Shown piece after piece: positions 25,172 to 33,969 of a stretch of DNA of 57,099 nt. The notes under the pieces are model-generated. The model did no database searches. It was not told where the DNA came from and saw only the letters and a program-made list of their open reading frames with translations. This DNA is from Paracoccaceae bacterium. GTDB taxonomy: Bacteria > Pseudomonadota > Alphaproteobacteria > Rhodobacterales > Rhodobacteraceae. The stretch is taken from contig JAGWVA010000021.1 of assembly GCA_028875855.1 (NCBI GenBank), positions 1-57,099 of the forward strand. Direction: 5' to 3'. Made by a program: the position numbers and the translations under genes. The number at the start of each line of letters is the position of its first letter. Positions within the stretch are counted from its first letter, which is position 1.

Positions 25172-25726
25172 TCAGGCGATGTTGGCCATGAACGGGTTCA
25201 TGCCAAGCGCCATGTGAATGCCGGTGATGATCCCGTACATGACAAGCGCCACGACGACGAGCACGAGGTCGCGCTTCGCCCCGCCAGAGGCCGGCCGCTG
25301 CCACGGGCCCGCGCGGTTGATGGCGACCATGCTGAGGATGGCCCAGAAACCCACGCCCCCGAACAGCACGATCGAGGCGGTGTCGTTGTGCACGATCAGG
25401 TGCGCGACGGACCAGATCAGCGTCCCCCAGAGCATCGGGTGGCGGATCTTCGTCCAGAGCCAGCCCTTCGACATGCCGGCGCCGAAGACGATCAGCGCGA
25501 TCAGCATGAGCGTGTTGTTCAGGTGCCCGTTCCCGGGGATCTGCACCATGTTCACGCCCGGCGGGGTCTGGCGGTAGCCGATCACCATCAGCACCAGCGC
25601 CACGGCCAGGACGATCGAGACGACGGCGCGGCCGCTCATCCCCATCGACTCCCGCAGGCCGGGCGCGATGCGCCGGAACATGTGGGCAAGGATGAAAAGC
25701 ACAACGCCGATGGTCAGCAAGGTCAT
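25172..25726 (-). CDS. NnrU family integral membrane protein
   Basis: 184 residues with five to six hydrophobic helices, ILAHMFRRIAPGLRESMG after the first helix and the NnrU motif TKIRHPMLWGTLIWSVAHLI. NnrU-like proteins resemble isoprenylcysteine methyltransferase-type membrane enzymes; NnrU was named from nitrite/NO-linked loci, and a demethylated function is not proven. It lies between mch and mcl2 with 13-14 base gaps, so it must be co-transcribed with ethylmalonyl-CoA pathway genes. Confidence 0.87.
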   Translation of the reverse strand: MTLLTIGVVLFILAHMFRRIAPGLRESMGMSGRAVVSIVLAVALVLMVIGYRQTPPGVNMVQIPGNGHLNNTLMLIALIVFGAGMSKGWLWTKIRHPMLWGTLIWSVAHLIVHNDTASIVLFGGVGFWAILSMVAINRAGPWQRPASGGAKRDLVLVVVALVMYGIITGIHMALGMNPFMANIA

Positions 25727-25740
25727 GTCGGTATCTCCTC

Positions 25741-26634
25741 TCAGGCGTCCAGGGCGGTGTCATCCGCCAGCGTTTCGATCATGCGGGTGAGTTCCTCGAT
25801 CGCCTCGGCCCGTTCCAGAAGCTGGCGGGCGGTGGCGACGTGCAGGTTCTCGACGATCCGTCCATCGACGACGGCCACCCCCTGCCCCTGCGCCATCGCC
25901 GCGTCGAACGCCTCGATCTGGCGGCGCGACAGGTCGATTTCGGCGGCACTGGGGGCGAAGATGCGGTTGGCGATGGGGATCTGGCGCGGATGGATGAGCG
26001 TCTTGCCATCGAACCCCATGTCGCGGCCCTGTTCGCATTCAACGGCCAGCCCGGCCTCGTCCTTGAAGGCGTTGAAGACGCCGTCGATGCACAGGATGCC
26101 CTCGGCCCGCGCCGCCAGCAGCGGCAGTTGCAGGCTGGCCAGCAGCGGCAGGCGATCGGCGCGGAACCGGCAGCCGATGTCCTTGGCCAAATCGTTGGTG
26201 CCCAGCACGAAGCCCTGCATCCGGGGATGGGCCGCGATCTCGGCCGCGTTCAGCACCCCGCGCGGGGATTCGATCATCGCCCACAGCGGCACCTCGGGCA
26301 CCTCTTGCGCGACCATCTCGACATCGGCGGCGGACCCGACCTTGGGGATCAGGATCGCATCGGCCCCTGCGGCGCCGGCGGCACGGGCATCCTCGCGCCC
26401 CCATTCGGTGTCGAAGCCGTTGATCCGCACGAGGCGCGTGCGCGGCCCGAAATCCACCGTGGGCAGGACGGTCGAGATCAACTGGCGCGCATAAAGCTTT
26501 TCCTCCGGGGCGACGGCATCCTCCAGATCGAAGATCACCGCGTCCAGCGGCATCCGGCGCGCCTTTTCAAAGGCGCGTTGACGCGATGCCGGAATGTAGA
26601 GGACTGACCGCCACGGCTTCGATCTTGCGTCCAT
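25741..26634 (-). CDS. mcl2: (3S)-malyl-CoA thioesterase (CitE-like, Mcl2)
   Basis: 297 residues of the HpcH/HpaI-CitE TIM-barrel fold: RSVLYIPASRQRAFEKA, the metal/substrate-site VIFDLEDAVAPEEK, RINGFDTEWGREDA, and the C-terminal GFDGKTLIHPRQIPIANRIF. Two homologues serve the ethylmalonyl-CoA pathway: the lyase Mcl1 (about 318 residues) and the shorter thioesterase Mcl2; the length, the N-terminus and the mch neighbourhood favour Mcl2, which hydrolyses (3S)-malyl-CoA to malate. AGGAGG precedes the start. A generic CoA-ester lyase activity remains possible. Confidence 0.82.
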   Translation of the reverse strand: MDARSKPWRSVLYIPASRQRAFEKARRMPLDAVIFDLEDAVAPEEKLYARQLISTVLPTVDFGPRTRLVRINGFDTEWGREDARAAGAAGADAILIPKVGSAADVEMVAQEVPEVPLWAMIESPRGVLNAAEIAAHPRMQGFVLGTNDLAKDIGCRFRADRLPLLASLQLPLLAARAEGILCIDGVFNAFKDEAGLAVECEQGRDMGFDGKTLIHPRQIPIANRIFAPSAAEIDLSRRQIEAFDAAMAQGQGVAVVDGRIVENLHVATARQLLERAEAIEELTRMIETLADDTALDA

Positions 26635-26733
26635 CCCTGCCTCCTGTCGCTCCCACGTTCGCGGGTGCTAGCACGAATGCGGCGGCGCGGCGAGAGGGCG
26701 AAAGTCTCATGGGGCAATCGAAACCCGACGTCG

Positions 26734-27972
26734 TCAGGCGCCCTTGCCCTCCGCCGTGCGGAACCACTTGCGGATCTCGGCACGCTCGGAGGGCTCGATG
26801 AAGCTGAGGTTGGCGGGCGGCATCGCATGGGTCACGCCGGCCTGAATATAGATGCGCTCGGCGTTGTGGGCGATCTCGGCCGGGGTTTCCAGCCGCACGC
26901 CCTTGGGCGCCCAGAGGATGCCGGGGTAGCCCGGCTCCTTGGCGTGGCACATGGAACAGCGGCCCTGCACGATCTGCACCACGTCCTGAAAGCCCGCGGC
27001 CTGCGCGAAGCGCGCATCCGCGGGGCTGGGGGTGATGTCGCCGGTCTTGGTGTCATGGGCGAACATCGGCGCGGTCGAAAGCCAGGCGATCAGCAGGAAG
27101 ATCAACGCCGTCGCGAGCCAGGTCCAGGTCGGGTTGCCCTTGTTCGCGTGGCGGGTGTTGAAATAGTGCCGGATCGTCACCCCCATCAGGAACACAAGGC
27201 TCGCGATCACCCAGTTGTATTTGGTCGCGAAGGCCAGCGGATAGTGGTTCGACAGCATCAGGAACAGCACCGGCAGCGTCAGGTAGTTGTTGTGGGTGGA
27301 CCGCTGCTTGGCGATCTTGCCGTATTTCGGGTCCGGCACCCGGCCAGCCCGCAGGTCCGCCACCACGATCTTCTGGTTCGGGATGATGATGAAGAAGACG
27401 TTGCCCGTCATGATCGTCGCGGTGAAGGCGCCAAGGTGGAGAAGCGCCGCCCGCCCCGAAAAGACATGGGTATAGCCCCAGGCCATGGCGACGAGGATGA
27501 CGTAAAGCCCGATCATCAGCCGCGTGTTGTCGTCGCCGAAGCGGCTCTTGCAGATCTGGTCGTAAACGATCCAGCCGAAGACCAGCGACCCGATCGAGAT
27601 GCCGATCGCCTCGGGCACGGTCAGGTTCATCACCGACGGGTCGATCAGGAAGAAATGCGCCCCGAAGTAATAGACCAGCACCATCATCGCGAAGCCCGAC
27701 ACCCAGGTCATGTAGCTTTCCCACTTGAACCAGATCAGGTGGTCGGGCAGCGCGTCGGGCGCCACGAGGTATTTCTGGATGTGGTAGAAGCCCCCGCCGT
27801 GGACCTGCCATTCCTCGCCATCCGCGCCGGTTTCCAGCGGCCGGTCGCGGCGCAGGCCAAGGTCCAGCGCGATGAAGTAGAAGGACGAACCGATCCACGC
27901 GATGGCCGTGATCACATGCGTCCAGCGGACGGCGAACTGAAGCCATTCGGCCAGCACGGCATAATCGAACAT
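26734..27972 (-). CDS. puuD: Urate hydroxylase PuuD, membrane protein with cytochrome c domain
   Basis: 412 residues from ATG 27972 (MFDYAVLAEWLQFAVRWTHVI), with AAGGAGG eight bases upstream. The N-terminal two thirds contain about eight membrane helices, including the WTHVITAIAWIGSSFYFIALD motif; a C-terminal cytochrome c has the heme site CSMCH near residue 340. PuuD oxidises urate to 5-hydroxyisourate using its c-type heme instead of oxygen, as proposed for Agrobacterium. The 5-hydroxyisourate hydrolase gene follows beyond the divergent LysR gene. Confidence 0.93.
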   Translation of the reverse strand: MFDYAVLAEWLQFAVRWTHVITAIAWIGSSFYFIALDLGLRRDRPLETGADGEEWQVHGGGFYHIQKYLVAPDALPDHLIWFKWESYMTWVSGFAMMVLVYYFGAHFFLIDPSVMNLTVPEAIGISIGSLVFGWIVYDQICKSRFGDDNTRLMIGLYVILVAMAWGYTHVFSGRAALLHLGAFTATIMTGNVFFIIIPNQKIVVADLRAGRVPDPKYGKIAKQRSTHNNYLTLPVLFLMLSNHYPLAFATKYNWVIASLVFLMGVTIRHYFNTRHANKGNPTWTWLATALIFLLIAWLSTAPMFAHDTKTGDITPSPADARFAQAAGFQDVVQIVQGRCSMCHAKEPGYPGILWAPKGVRLETPAEIAHNAERIYIQAGVTHAMPPANLSFIEPSERAEIRKWFRTAEGKGA

Positions 27973-28029
27973 GGGGAAGCCTCCTTCGTTGCACCGAAAC
28001 GCTATACCGGGCGACACCTTTTTGTTAAT

Positions 28030-28044
28030 TCTGTAAATGACAGA
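28030..28044. promoter_or_regulatory. Candidate LysR-type operator between puuD and its regulator
   Basis: TCTGTAAATGACAGA has 5-base arms around a 5-base centre in the 101-base divergent spacer, where LysR proteins usually bind. No test of specificity is possible here. Confidence 0.4.
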
Positions 28045-28073
28045 GGACTTTCAAACAGCGCCCGAAAATCGCC

Positions 28074-28985
28074 ATGGCCTATGTGAACAACATAAAGATG
28101 TTCGTGCGTGTCTATGAATTGGGCAGCATGAGTGCTGCCGCGCGCGATCAGCGCACCTCGCCCGCCGTCGCCTCGGCCCGGATCTCGGAGCTGGAGAAGC
28201 ATCTGGGCGTGCGGCTTTTCAACCGCACGACCCGGTCCTTGCAGCCGACCGAGAACGGGCGGCTTTTCTATGATGGCGCCCGAAAGGTGCTGGAGGCGAT
28301 CGACGAGGCCGAGGCGGCGGTGGTCAATGCGACGCAGAACCCGCGCGGGACGATCTATGTCGCGGCCCCCCTTGGCATCGGGCGACGCCTGATCGCGCCG
28401 CAAGTGCCGGCCTTCAAGGACGAATATCCCCAGATCGACGTGCGGCTGCGGCTGTCGGACCGGTCCATCGACATGACCGCCGAGGGGCTCGACGTGGCCT
28501 TTCACCTCGGTATCCTCGACGACAGCACGCTGAAGATGCGGATGATCGCGAATTGTCCCCGGCTTCTGTGTGCCGCCCCCGCCTATATCGCGCGCCGCGG
28601 CATGCCCGCGGACGGCGAGGCGCTGGTGCGCGACCGGCACGACTGCCTGAACCTGCGCTTTCCCGGCGCGAAGGAATTCCAGTGGACGCTGGAAACGCCC
28701 GACGGTCCGCGACGGTTCGAGATCGCGGGCCCCTTCGAATCCGATGACGGCGACGTGCTGACGATGTGGGCGCTGGACGGGCGCGGAATCGTGCTGAAAC
28801 CGCATTTCGAGGTTGCCGAACATTTGCGCGCGGGGCGGCTTGTTCCGGTGGCGACCGCAACCCCGCCGCAGCCGGTGCAGCTTTCCTGCCTGACGCCGCA
28901 TCGGCGGCTGAAAGACCCGAAGATCCGGCTGTTCCTCGATTTCATGGTGGCGCGCTGCAAGGCCGCCGTGACGCAGGCGGCCTGA
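28074..28985 (+). CDS. LysR family transcriptional regulator, purine catabolism candidate
   Basis: 303 residues. The N-terminal winged helix-turn-helix reads FVRVYELGSMSAAARDQRTSPAVASARISELEKHLGVRLFNRTTRSL (residues 10-56 region), followed by a periplasmic-binding-like effector domain. Divergent from puuD and convergent with uraH, so it probably controls urate degradation, with a pathway intermediate as effector (inference). The start ATG is preceded by weak AAAATCGCC rather than a clear ribosome-binding site. Confidence 0.9.
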   Translation: MAYVNNIKMFVRVYELGSMSAAARDQRTSPAVASARISELEKHLGVRLFNRTTRSLQPTENGRLFYDGARKVLEAIDEAEAAVVNATQNPRGTIYVAAPLGIGRRLIAPQVPAFKDEYPQIDVRLRLSDRSIDMTAEGLDVAFHLGILDDSTLKMRMIANCPRLLCAAPAYIARRGMPADGEALVRDRHDCLNLRFPGAKEFQWTLETPDGPRRFEIAGPFESDDGDVLTMWALDGRGIVLKPHFEVAEHLRAGRLVPVATATPPQPVQLSCLTPHRRLKDPKIRLFLDFMVARCKAAVTQAA

Positions 28986-28989
28986 GCGG

Positions 28990-29346
28990 TCAGCTGCCCC
29001 GATAGGTCGAATAGCCGAACGGCGACAGGAGCAGCGGCACATGATAATGTGCAGCCGCGTCCGAAATGCCGAAGCGGATCGGGATCAGATCGAGAAAGCG
29101 CGGCGTCTCGGGCGGCGTCCCGGTGGCGTCGAGATAGGCGCCCGCGTGAAAGACAAGCTCATACTCCCCGGTCGCGAACGCGTCCACCGGCAGGATCGGC
29201 CCGTCGGTCCGCCCGTCCGAATTGGTGACGGTGGTCTTGAGATGCGTGCGGCCCCCATCGGCAATGCGGTAAAGCTCGATCCGCAGCCCCGCCGCAGGCG
29301 TGCCCCGCGCGGTGTCCAGCACATGGGTCGTCAGGTAGCCGCTCAT
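28990..29346 (-). CDS. uraH: 5-Hydroxyisourate hydrolase
   Basis: 118 residues of the transthyretin-like fold with the active-site N-terminus [14 protein letters not shown] (His8) and the invariant C-terminal tetrapeptide YRGS that distinguishes the hydrolase from transthyretin. It converts 5-hydroxyisourate, the PuuD product, to OHCU. The stop lies four bases from the LysR stop (convergent). It is divergent from the allantoinase/OHCU decarboxylase gene. Confidence 0.96.
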   Translation of the reverse strand: MSGYLTTHVLDTARGTPAAGLRIELYRIADGGRTHLKTTVTNSDGRTDGPILPVDAFATGEYELVFHAGAYLDATGTPPETPRFLDLIPIRFGISDAAAHYHVPLLLSPFGYSTYRGS

Positions 29347-29501
29347 CGTCCTCTCCCGCTCTGGCCTTGTCTTGCGCCAACCTGCCGCAAATCGACCGCC
29401 AAGGCGACAGTGGTTCGCCGCGACAGGTCTTTCAGGAATATTTTGAAAACCGCGCCCATTAACTTGTCATAGAAAAGAATGACGCAGACAGGGAGCCCCG
29501 G

Positions 29502-30914
29502 ATGAACCGCTACCCCCGCAACATGCAAGGCTACGGCCAGCACGCCCCCGATGCCCGCTGGCCGGGCGGGGCCAAGGTGGCCGTGCAGATCGTCCTGAAT
29601 TACGAAGAGGGCGGCGAGAACTGCATCCTGCACGGCGATGCCGCCTCCGAGGCCTTCCTGTCCGACATCGCCGGCGCGGCGATGTGGCCGGGCCAGCGGC
29701 ACTGGAACATGGAATCGAGCTACGAATACGGCGCCCGCGCCGGGTTCTGGCGGCTCCATCGGCTGTTCACGTCCAAGGGCATCCCGGTGACGATCTACGG
29801 CGTTGCGACCGCGCTCGCCCGCTCGCCCGAACAGGTGGCCGCGATGAAATCCGCGGGCTGGGAGATCGCGTCCCACGGCCTGAAATGGGTCGAACACAAG
29901 GACATGCCCGAGTCCGAGGAACGTGCCGCGATCGCCGAGGCGATCCGCCTGCACACCGAGGTCGTGGGCGAACGCCCCTTGGGCTGGTACACCGGCCGCT
30001 GCTCGGCCAACACCGTGCGGCTCGTCGCCGAAGAGGGCGGGTTCGCCTACATCTCGGACACCTATGACGACGACCTGCCCTACTGGCTCGAGGTCGGCGA
30101 CCGCGACCAGCTCATCATCCCCTATACGCTCGAAGCCAACGACATGCGGTTTGCCACCGCGCCGGGCTACATCACGGGCGAGCAGTTCTTCCAGTATCTC
30201 AAGGACGCCTTCGACACGCTTTACGCCGAAGGCGCGGAGGGCGGGGCAAAGATGATGTCGATCGGGCTCCACAACCGCCTGATCGGCCGGCCGGGCAAGC
30301 TTGCCGGGCTGAAACGCTTCCTCGACTACGCCCAAGGTCACGCGGGCGTCTGGTTCCCCCGGCGCATCGACATCGCCCGCCACTGGGCCGCAACGCATCC
30401 CCACAAGCGCATCGAGCGCCCCTCGCAGATGACGAGGGACCGCTTCGTCGAACGCTTCGGCGGCATCTTCGAACATTCCCCCTGGATCGCCGAACGCGCC
30501 TGGGCGCTGGAACTCGGACCTGCGCATGACAGCGCCATCGGCGTGCATTCCGCGCTCTGCCGCATGTTCCGCAGCGCGTCGGAAGACGAACGTCTGGGCG
30601 TGCTGACCGCCCACCCCGATCTGGCCGGCAAGCTTGCTCAGGCCAGACGGCTGACCGAGGCCAGCACCGCGGAACAGGCCAGCGCGGGCCTCGACGCCCT
30701 GACCGATGCCGAGCGCGCCGCGTTCCAGAAGCTCAACGCCGATTACGTGGCGAAGTTCGGCTTCCCCTTCATCATCGCGGTGCGCGACAACACCAGGGCC
30801 ACGATCCTCGACGCCTTCCAGCGTCGCCTGTCGAACGACCGCGCCGCCGAATTCGCCGAGGCCTGCGCGCAGGTCGAACGCATCGCCGAACTGCGCCTGA
30901 GGGACATGCTGTGA
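29502..30914 (+). CDS. puuE-uraD: Fused allantoinase PuuE - OHCU decarboxylase (UraD)
   Basis: 470 residues in two parts. Residues 1 to about 305 are a polysaccharide-deacetylase-fold allantoinase (MNRYPRNMQGYGQHAPDARWPGG, ILNYEEGGE, WEIASHGLKWVEHKDM, SANTVRLVAEEGGFAYISDTYDDDLPY). From about residue 308 a UraD domain begins (MTRDRFVERFGGIFEHSPWIAERAW) with the catalytic His in LTAHPDLAGKL and the end motif KFGFPFIIAVR. UraD gives S-allantoin and PuuE hydrolyses it to allantoate. One gene thus makes two successive enzymes. The stop overlaps the next start by four bases (GTGA-type). Confidence 0.95.
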   Translation: MNRYPRNMQGYGQHAPDARWPGGAKVAVQIVLNYEEGGENCILHGDAASEAFLSDIAGAAMWPGQRHWNMESSYEYGARAGFWRLHRLFTSKGIPVTIYGVATALARSPEQVAAMKSAGWEIASHGLKWVEHKDMPESEERAAIAEAIRLHTEVVGERPLGWYTGRCSANTVRLVAEEGGFAYISDTYDDDLPYWLEVGDRDQLIIPYTLEANDMRFATAPGYITGEQFFQYLKDAFDTLYAEGAEGGAKMMSIGLHNRLIGRPGKLAGLKRFLDYAQGHAGVWFPRRIDIARHWAATHPHKRIERPSQMTRDRFVERFGGIFEHSPWIAERAWALELGPAHDSAIGVHSALCRMFRSASEDERLGVLTAHPDLAGKLAQARRLTEASTAEQASAGLDALTDAERAAFQKLNADYVAKFGFPFIIAVRDNTRATILDAFQRRLSNDRAAEFAEACAQVERIAELRLRDML

Positions 30915-31753
30915 CCACCTATTACGCCCCCAAGGGCGGCCTTCCGCCGCAAACCAGCCTGATGACGGGCCGCGCCATCTTCACCGACGCCTATGCCGTC
31001 ATCCCCAGGGGTGTCTTCTCCGACATCGTCACCTCCTGCCTTCCGGGCTGGACGAACACGCGGCTCTGGCTCATCGCGCGGCCGATGTCGGGCTTTTCCG
31101 AAACCTTCAGCCAATACGTGATGGAGGTCGGCCCCGGCGGCGGCTCCGACACGCCCGACAACGAGCCCGGTGCCCAGTCGGTCCTCTTCGTGACAGAGGG
31201 CGCGGTGCATCTGTCACTCGACGGTGCGGACCACGTCCTTGCGCCCGGCGGCTATGCCTATATCCCGCCCGGCTGCGAGTGGCGGCTGAAGAACGCCGGG
31301 CCGCAGGTCGCGCGCTTCCACTGGGTGCGCAAGCTTTATGAACCCGCCCCCGGCCTGCCCGCGCCCGAGGCCTTCGTCACCTCCGACACGGCGGTCGCCC
31401 CCATCGCCATGCCCGACACCGAAGGCCGTTGGGCCACCACGCGCTTCGCCGATCCGGCCGATCTGCGCCACGACATGCATGTCAACATCGTCACCTTCCA
31501 GCCCGGCGGCGTCATCCCGTTCGAGGAAACCCACGTCATGGAACACGGCCTCTATGTCCTCGAGGGCAAGGCCGTCTACAAGCTTAACCAGGACTGGGTC
31601 GAGGTCGAGGCCGGCGACTTCATGTGGCTGCGCGCCTATTGCCCGCAGGCCTGCTATGCCGCCGGTCCCGGACCGTTCCGCTACCTCCTTTACAAGGACG
31701 TCAACCGACACGCCCGCCTGCGGGGCCCCGGCGCCTTCGGGGCGGCAAGATGA
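30911..31753 (+). CDS. ylbA: (S)-Ureidoglycine aminohydrolase, bicupin
   Basis: 280 residues with two cupin halves: first KGGLPPQTSLMTGRAIFTDAYAV through LAPGGYAYIPPGCEW, second FQPGGVIPFEETHVMEHGLYVLEGKAVYKLNQDW with the metal-binding His/Glu set EETHVMEHG. It removes ammonia from (S)-ureidoglycine to give (S)-ureidoglycolate. It starts GTG at 30911 overlapping the puuE-uraD stop. Homologues are often labelled as bifunctional with allantoicase, which matters because no separate allantoate-degrading enzyme is seen here. Confidence 0.92.
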   Translation: MTTYYAPKGGLPPQTSLMTGRAIFTDAYAVIPRGVFSDIVTSCLPGWTNTRLWLIARPMSGFSETFSQYVMEVGPGGGSDTPDNEPGAQSVLFVTEGAVHLSLDGADHVLAPGGYAYIPPGCEWRLKNAGPQVARFHWVRKLYEPAPGLPAPEAFVTSDTAVAPIAMPDTEGRWATTRFADPADLRHDMHVNIVTFQPGGVIPFEETHVMEHGLYVLEGKAVYKLNQDWVEVEAGDFMWLRAYCPQACYAAGPGPFRYLLYKDVNRHARLRGPGAFGAAR

Positions 31754-31761
31754 TCTCTGCA

Positions 31762-31814
31762 TTCACTTTGGCCCAAATATCCTCGGGGGGTGCGGGGGGC
31801 AGACAGCCCCCCGC
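31762..31814 (-). repeat. Dispersed hairpin element B (ATATTT family)
   Basis: On the minus strand a 9-base perfect stem (GCGGGGGGC / GCCCCCCGC, 31792-31814) is followed by CCGAGG and ATATTTGGGCCAAAGTGAA, matching the tail of element A. It fills the ylbA-allA gap, oriented against the direction of those genes, so it is not placed as a normal terminator for them, though the stem itself could still attenuate readthrough. Confidence 0.65.
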
Positions 31815-31823
31815 GCGCGCGAC

Positions 31824-32309
31824 ATGACAGAGATCCGCGCCCTGCCGCTCACGCCTGAGGCGTTCGCCCCCTTCGGCGACGTACTCGACGCCTCCGGTCC
31901 CTACGACAAGCTCATTAACCAGGGGCTCTGCGGCCGCTGGCACGACCGCGCCCGGCTGGATTTCGGCCCCGAGGGGCGCGCGGGCATCAGCATCTTCAAG
32001 GCCGAGCCCCGCAGCCTGCCCTACCGGCTCGAGATGGTCGAACGCCATCCCGACGGCAGCCAGGCCTTCCTGCCGATGAGCGAACACCCGTTTCTCGTCA
32101 TCGTCGCCCCGGACGCGGGCGGCATACCCGGCGATCCGCGCGCCTTCCTCACGCAACCGGGCCAGGGCATCAACCTGCACCGCGGCACATGGCACGGCGT
32201 GCTGACGCCGCTGCACGCGCCGGGGCTCTTCGCCGTGGTGGACCGGATCGGCGCCACCCCGAATCTTCAGGAACACTGGTTCGAGGCCCCCTTCAGCGTC
32301 ACGGCCTGA
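31824..32309 (+). CDS. allA: Ureidoglycolate lyase
   Basis: 161 residues: EIRALPLTPEAFAPFGDVLDASG, SIFKAEPRSLPYRLEMVERHPDGSQAFLPM and the conserved GINLHRGTWHGVLTPL, all typical of AllA. It splits ureidoglycolate to glyoxylate and urea, ending the purine ring pathway. The start ATG at 31824 has no good Shine-Dalgarno and follows a hairpin element; the frame upstream is open but lies within ylbA in another register. Glyoxylate made here is the direct substrate of the bhc enzymes encoded next. Confidence 0.93.
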   Translation: MTEIRALPLTPEAFAPFGDVLDASGPYDKLINQGLCGRWHDRARLDFGPEGRAGISIFKAEPRSLPYRLEMVERHPDGSQAFLPMSEHPFLVIVAPDAGGIPGDPRAFLTQPGQGINLHRGTWHGVLTPLHAPGLFAVVDRIGATPNLQEHWFEAPFSVTA

Positions 32310-32388
32310 CCCGATCTTCAACCCGCGACGCAGGGCCACCGGCGCGGGATCTCACCAAAGGCCCCATCTGCAACCAAAGGGAAGTGTC

Positions 32389-33855
32389 ATGACATCATCC
32401 ACCCATCCGGTCGACGAGGTGCTGCCCGCGGGCAAGCTCTTCACGCTCGGCCTCCAGCATGTGCTGGTCATGTATGCCGGCGCCATCGCCGTGCCCTATA
32501 TCATCGGCGGCGTGCTGAAACTGTCGCATGCCGATGTGGCCTATCTCGTCTCCGCGGACCTCTTTGCCTGCGGCATTGTCTCGATGATCCAGTCCTTCGG
32601 CCTTGGCCGCTGGTTCGGCATCCGCCTGCCCGTGATGATGGGCGTCACCTTCGCCTCGGTCGGGCCGATGATCGCCATCGCCATCCCCCATCCGGGCGGC
32701 GAGGGCGCGCGGATCATCTTCGGCTCGATCATGGCGGCCGGCGTCATCGGTATGCTGATCGCACCGGTGGCAAGCCGCCTGCTGCGGTTCTTCCCCTCGG
32801 TCGTGACCGGCACGGTGATCACGGTGATCGGGATCACGCTGATGCAGATCGGCATCTGGTGGATCTTCGGCAACCCGGCGGTCACACCGGCAAAGCTCAT
32901 CGATCCGGCCCATGCCGACTGGCTCAAGCAGGTCGCGTCGCTTCCCGGCGCGCCGGCCATGCCGCATGGCGTGAAACTGGTCGCCACCGCACCGAACCCG
33001 GCCTATGCGAATGGCACGAACCTGATGATCTCGGCGCTGGTGCTGATCGTCGTGCTGGGCTTCGCGCGCTATGCCACGGGCTTCCTGTCGAACATTGCCG
33101 TCCTGATGGGCATCGTCGCGGGCGCCGTCGTGGCCACGATCGTCGGCACGATGACCTTCACCTACGTGGGGTCCGCCGGCTGGTTCGCGCCCATCGTGCC
33201 GTTCCACTTCGGCACGCCGGTGTTCCAGCTCGTCCCGATCCTGACGATGGTGCTGGTCATTCTCATCACCATGATCGAATCGACCGGGATGTTCCTCGCG
33301 CTCTGTGACATGACGGGATCGAAGATGACGCAGGAACGGCTCTCGGCGGGTCTGCGCGCCGACGGTCTCGGCACGCTGATCGGGGGGCTGTTCAACACCT
33401 TCCCCTACACCTCGTTCTCGCAGAACGTGGGCCTTGTGGGCGTCACCGGCGTGCGGTCGCGCTTCGTCACCGTGACGGCGGGGGCGATCATGCTGGTCCT
33501 TGGCCTCGTGCCGAAGATGGGGGCGCTGGTCGCCTCGCTGCCCACCGCCGTCCTTGGCGGCGCGGGCCTCGTGATGTTCGGCATGGTGGCCGCCACCGGG
33601 ATCCGCATCCTGGGCCGGGTGGATTTCACCCACAACCGCCACAACCTGTTCATCGTGGCCATCTCGGTCGGTTTCGGGATGATCCCCATGGTCGCGCCGG
33701 GGTTCGACCAGTGGATGCCGGCGGCGCTGCACCCGCTGCTCGAGTCGGGCATCCTGATGGCCGCCGTCTCGTCGGTCGTGCTGAACGCCTTCTTCAACGG
33801 CGCCTCCGGCTCGCTGGAGGATGTGAAGGGCGCGGCAGAGGTCGCCGAAGCCTGA
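32389..33855 (+). CDS. Nucleobase:cation symporter-2 family permease (urate/xanthine type)
   Basis: 488 residues with about 14 membrane segments. NAT/NCS2 signatures: KLFTLGLQHVLVMYAGAIAVP at the start, ITMIESTGMFLALCDMTG with the substrate-contact glutamate, and PYTSFSQNVGLVGVTGVRSR, where QNVG is the NAT motif. The position at the end of the urate operon points to urate or xanthine as substrate; uracil cannot be excluded by sequence. GGGAAG precedes the ATG. Confidence 0.93.
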   Translation: MTSSTHPVDEVLPAGKLFTLGLQHVLVMYAGAIAVPYIIGGVLKLSHADVAYLVSADLFACGIVSMIQSFGLGRWFGIRLPVMMGVTFASVGPMIAIAIPHPGGEGARIIFGSIMAAGVIGMLIAPVASRLLRFFPSVVTGTVITVIGITLMQIGIWWIFGNPAVTPAKLIDPAHADWLKQVASLPGAPAMPHGVKLVATAPNPAYANGTNLMISALVLIVVLGFARYATGFLSNIAVLMGIVAGAVVATIVGTMTFTYVGSAGWFAPIVPFHFGTPVFQLVPILTMVLVILITMIESTGMFLALCDMTGSKMTQERLSAGLRADGLGTLIGGLFNTFPYTSFSQNVGLVGVTGVRSRFVTVTAGAIMLVLGLVPKMGALVASLPTAVLGGAGLVMFGMVAATGIRILGRVDFTHNRHNLFIVAISVGFGMIPMVAPGFDQWMPAALHPLLESGILMAAVSSVVLNAFFNGASGSLEDVKGAAEVAEA

Positions 33856-33874
33856 GACGCATGGCAAGAACGCG

Positions 33875-33901
33875 AAAAGGCCCCCGGAACGGGGGCCTTT
33901 T
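33875..33901 (+). terminator. Rho-independent terminator after the purine permease
   Basis: GGCCCCC / GGGGGCC stem with loop GGAAC, flanked by AAAA and TTTT, 20 bases after the permease stop. It can act in both directions and thus also close the bhc operon that converges on it. Confidence 0.9.
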
Positions 33902-33969
33902 CATTTGGCGCGGTCACCGGGCACGGCGACCGACAGCCAGCCAATTCTGCGCCGGAAGGCCGCCTTCCG

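Noticed and set aside
29430-29472. Possible promoter and dyad (TTTCA..TGAAA, TTGAAA..TCATAG) before puuE-uraD
   Set aside because: The -10 is poor and the dyad has only 5-base arms; the spacer surely holds a promoter but I cannot place it.
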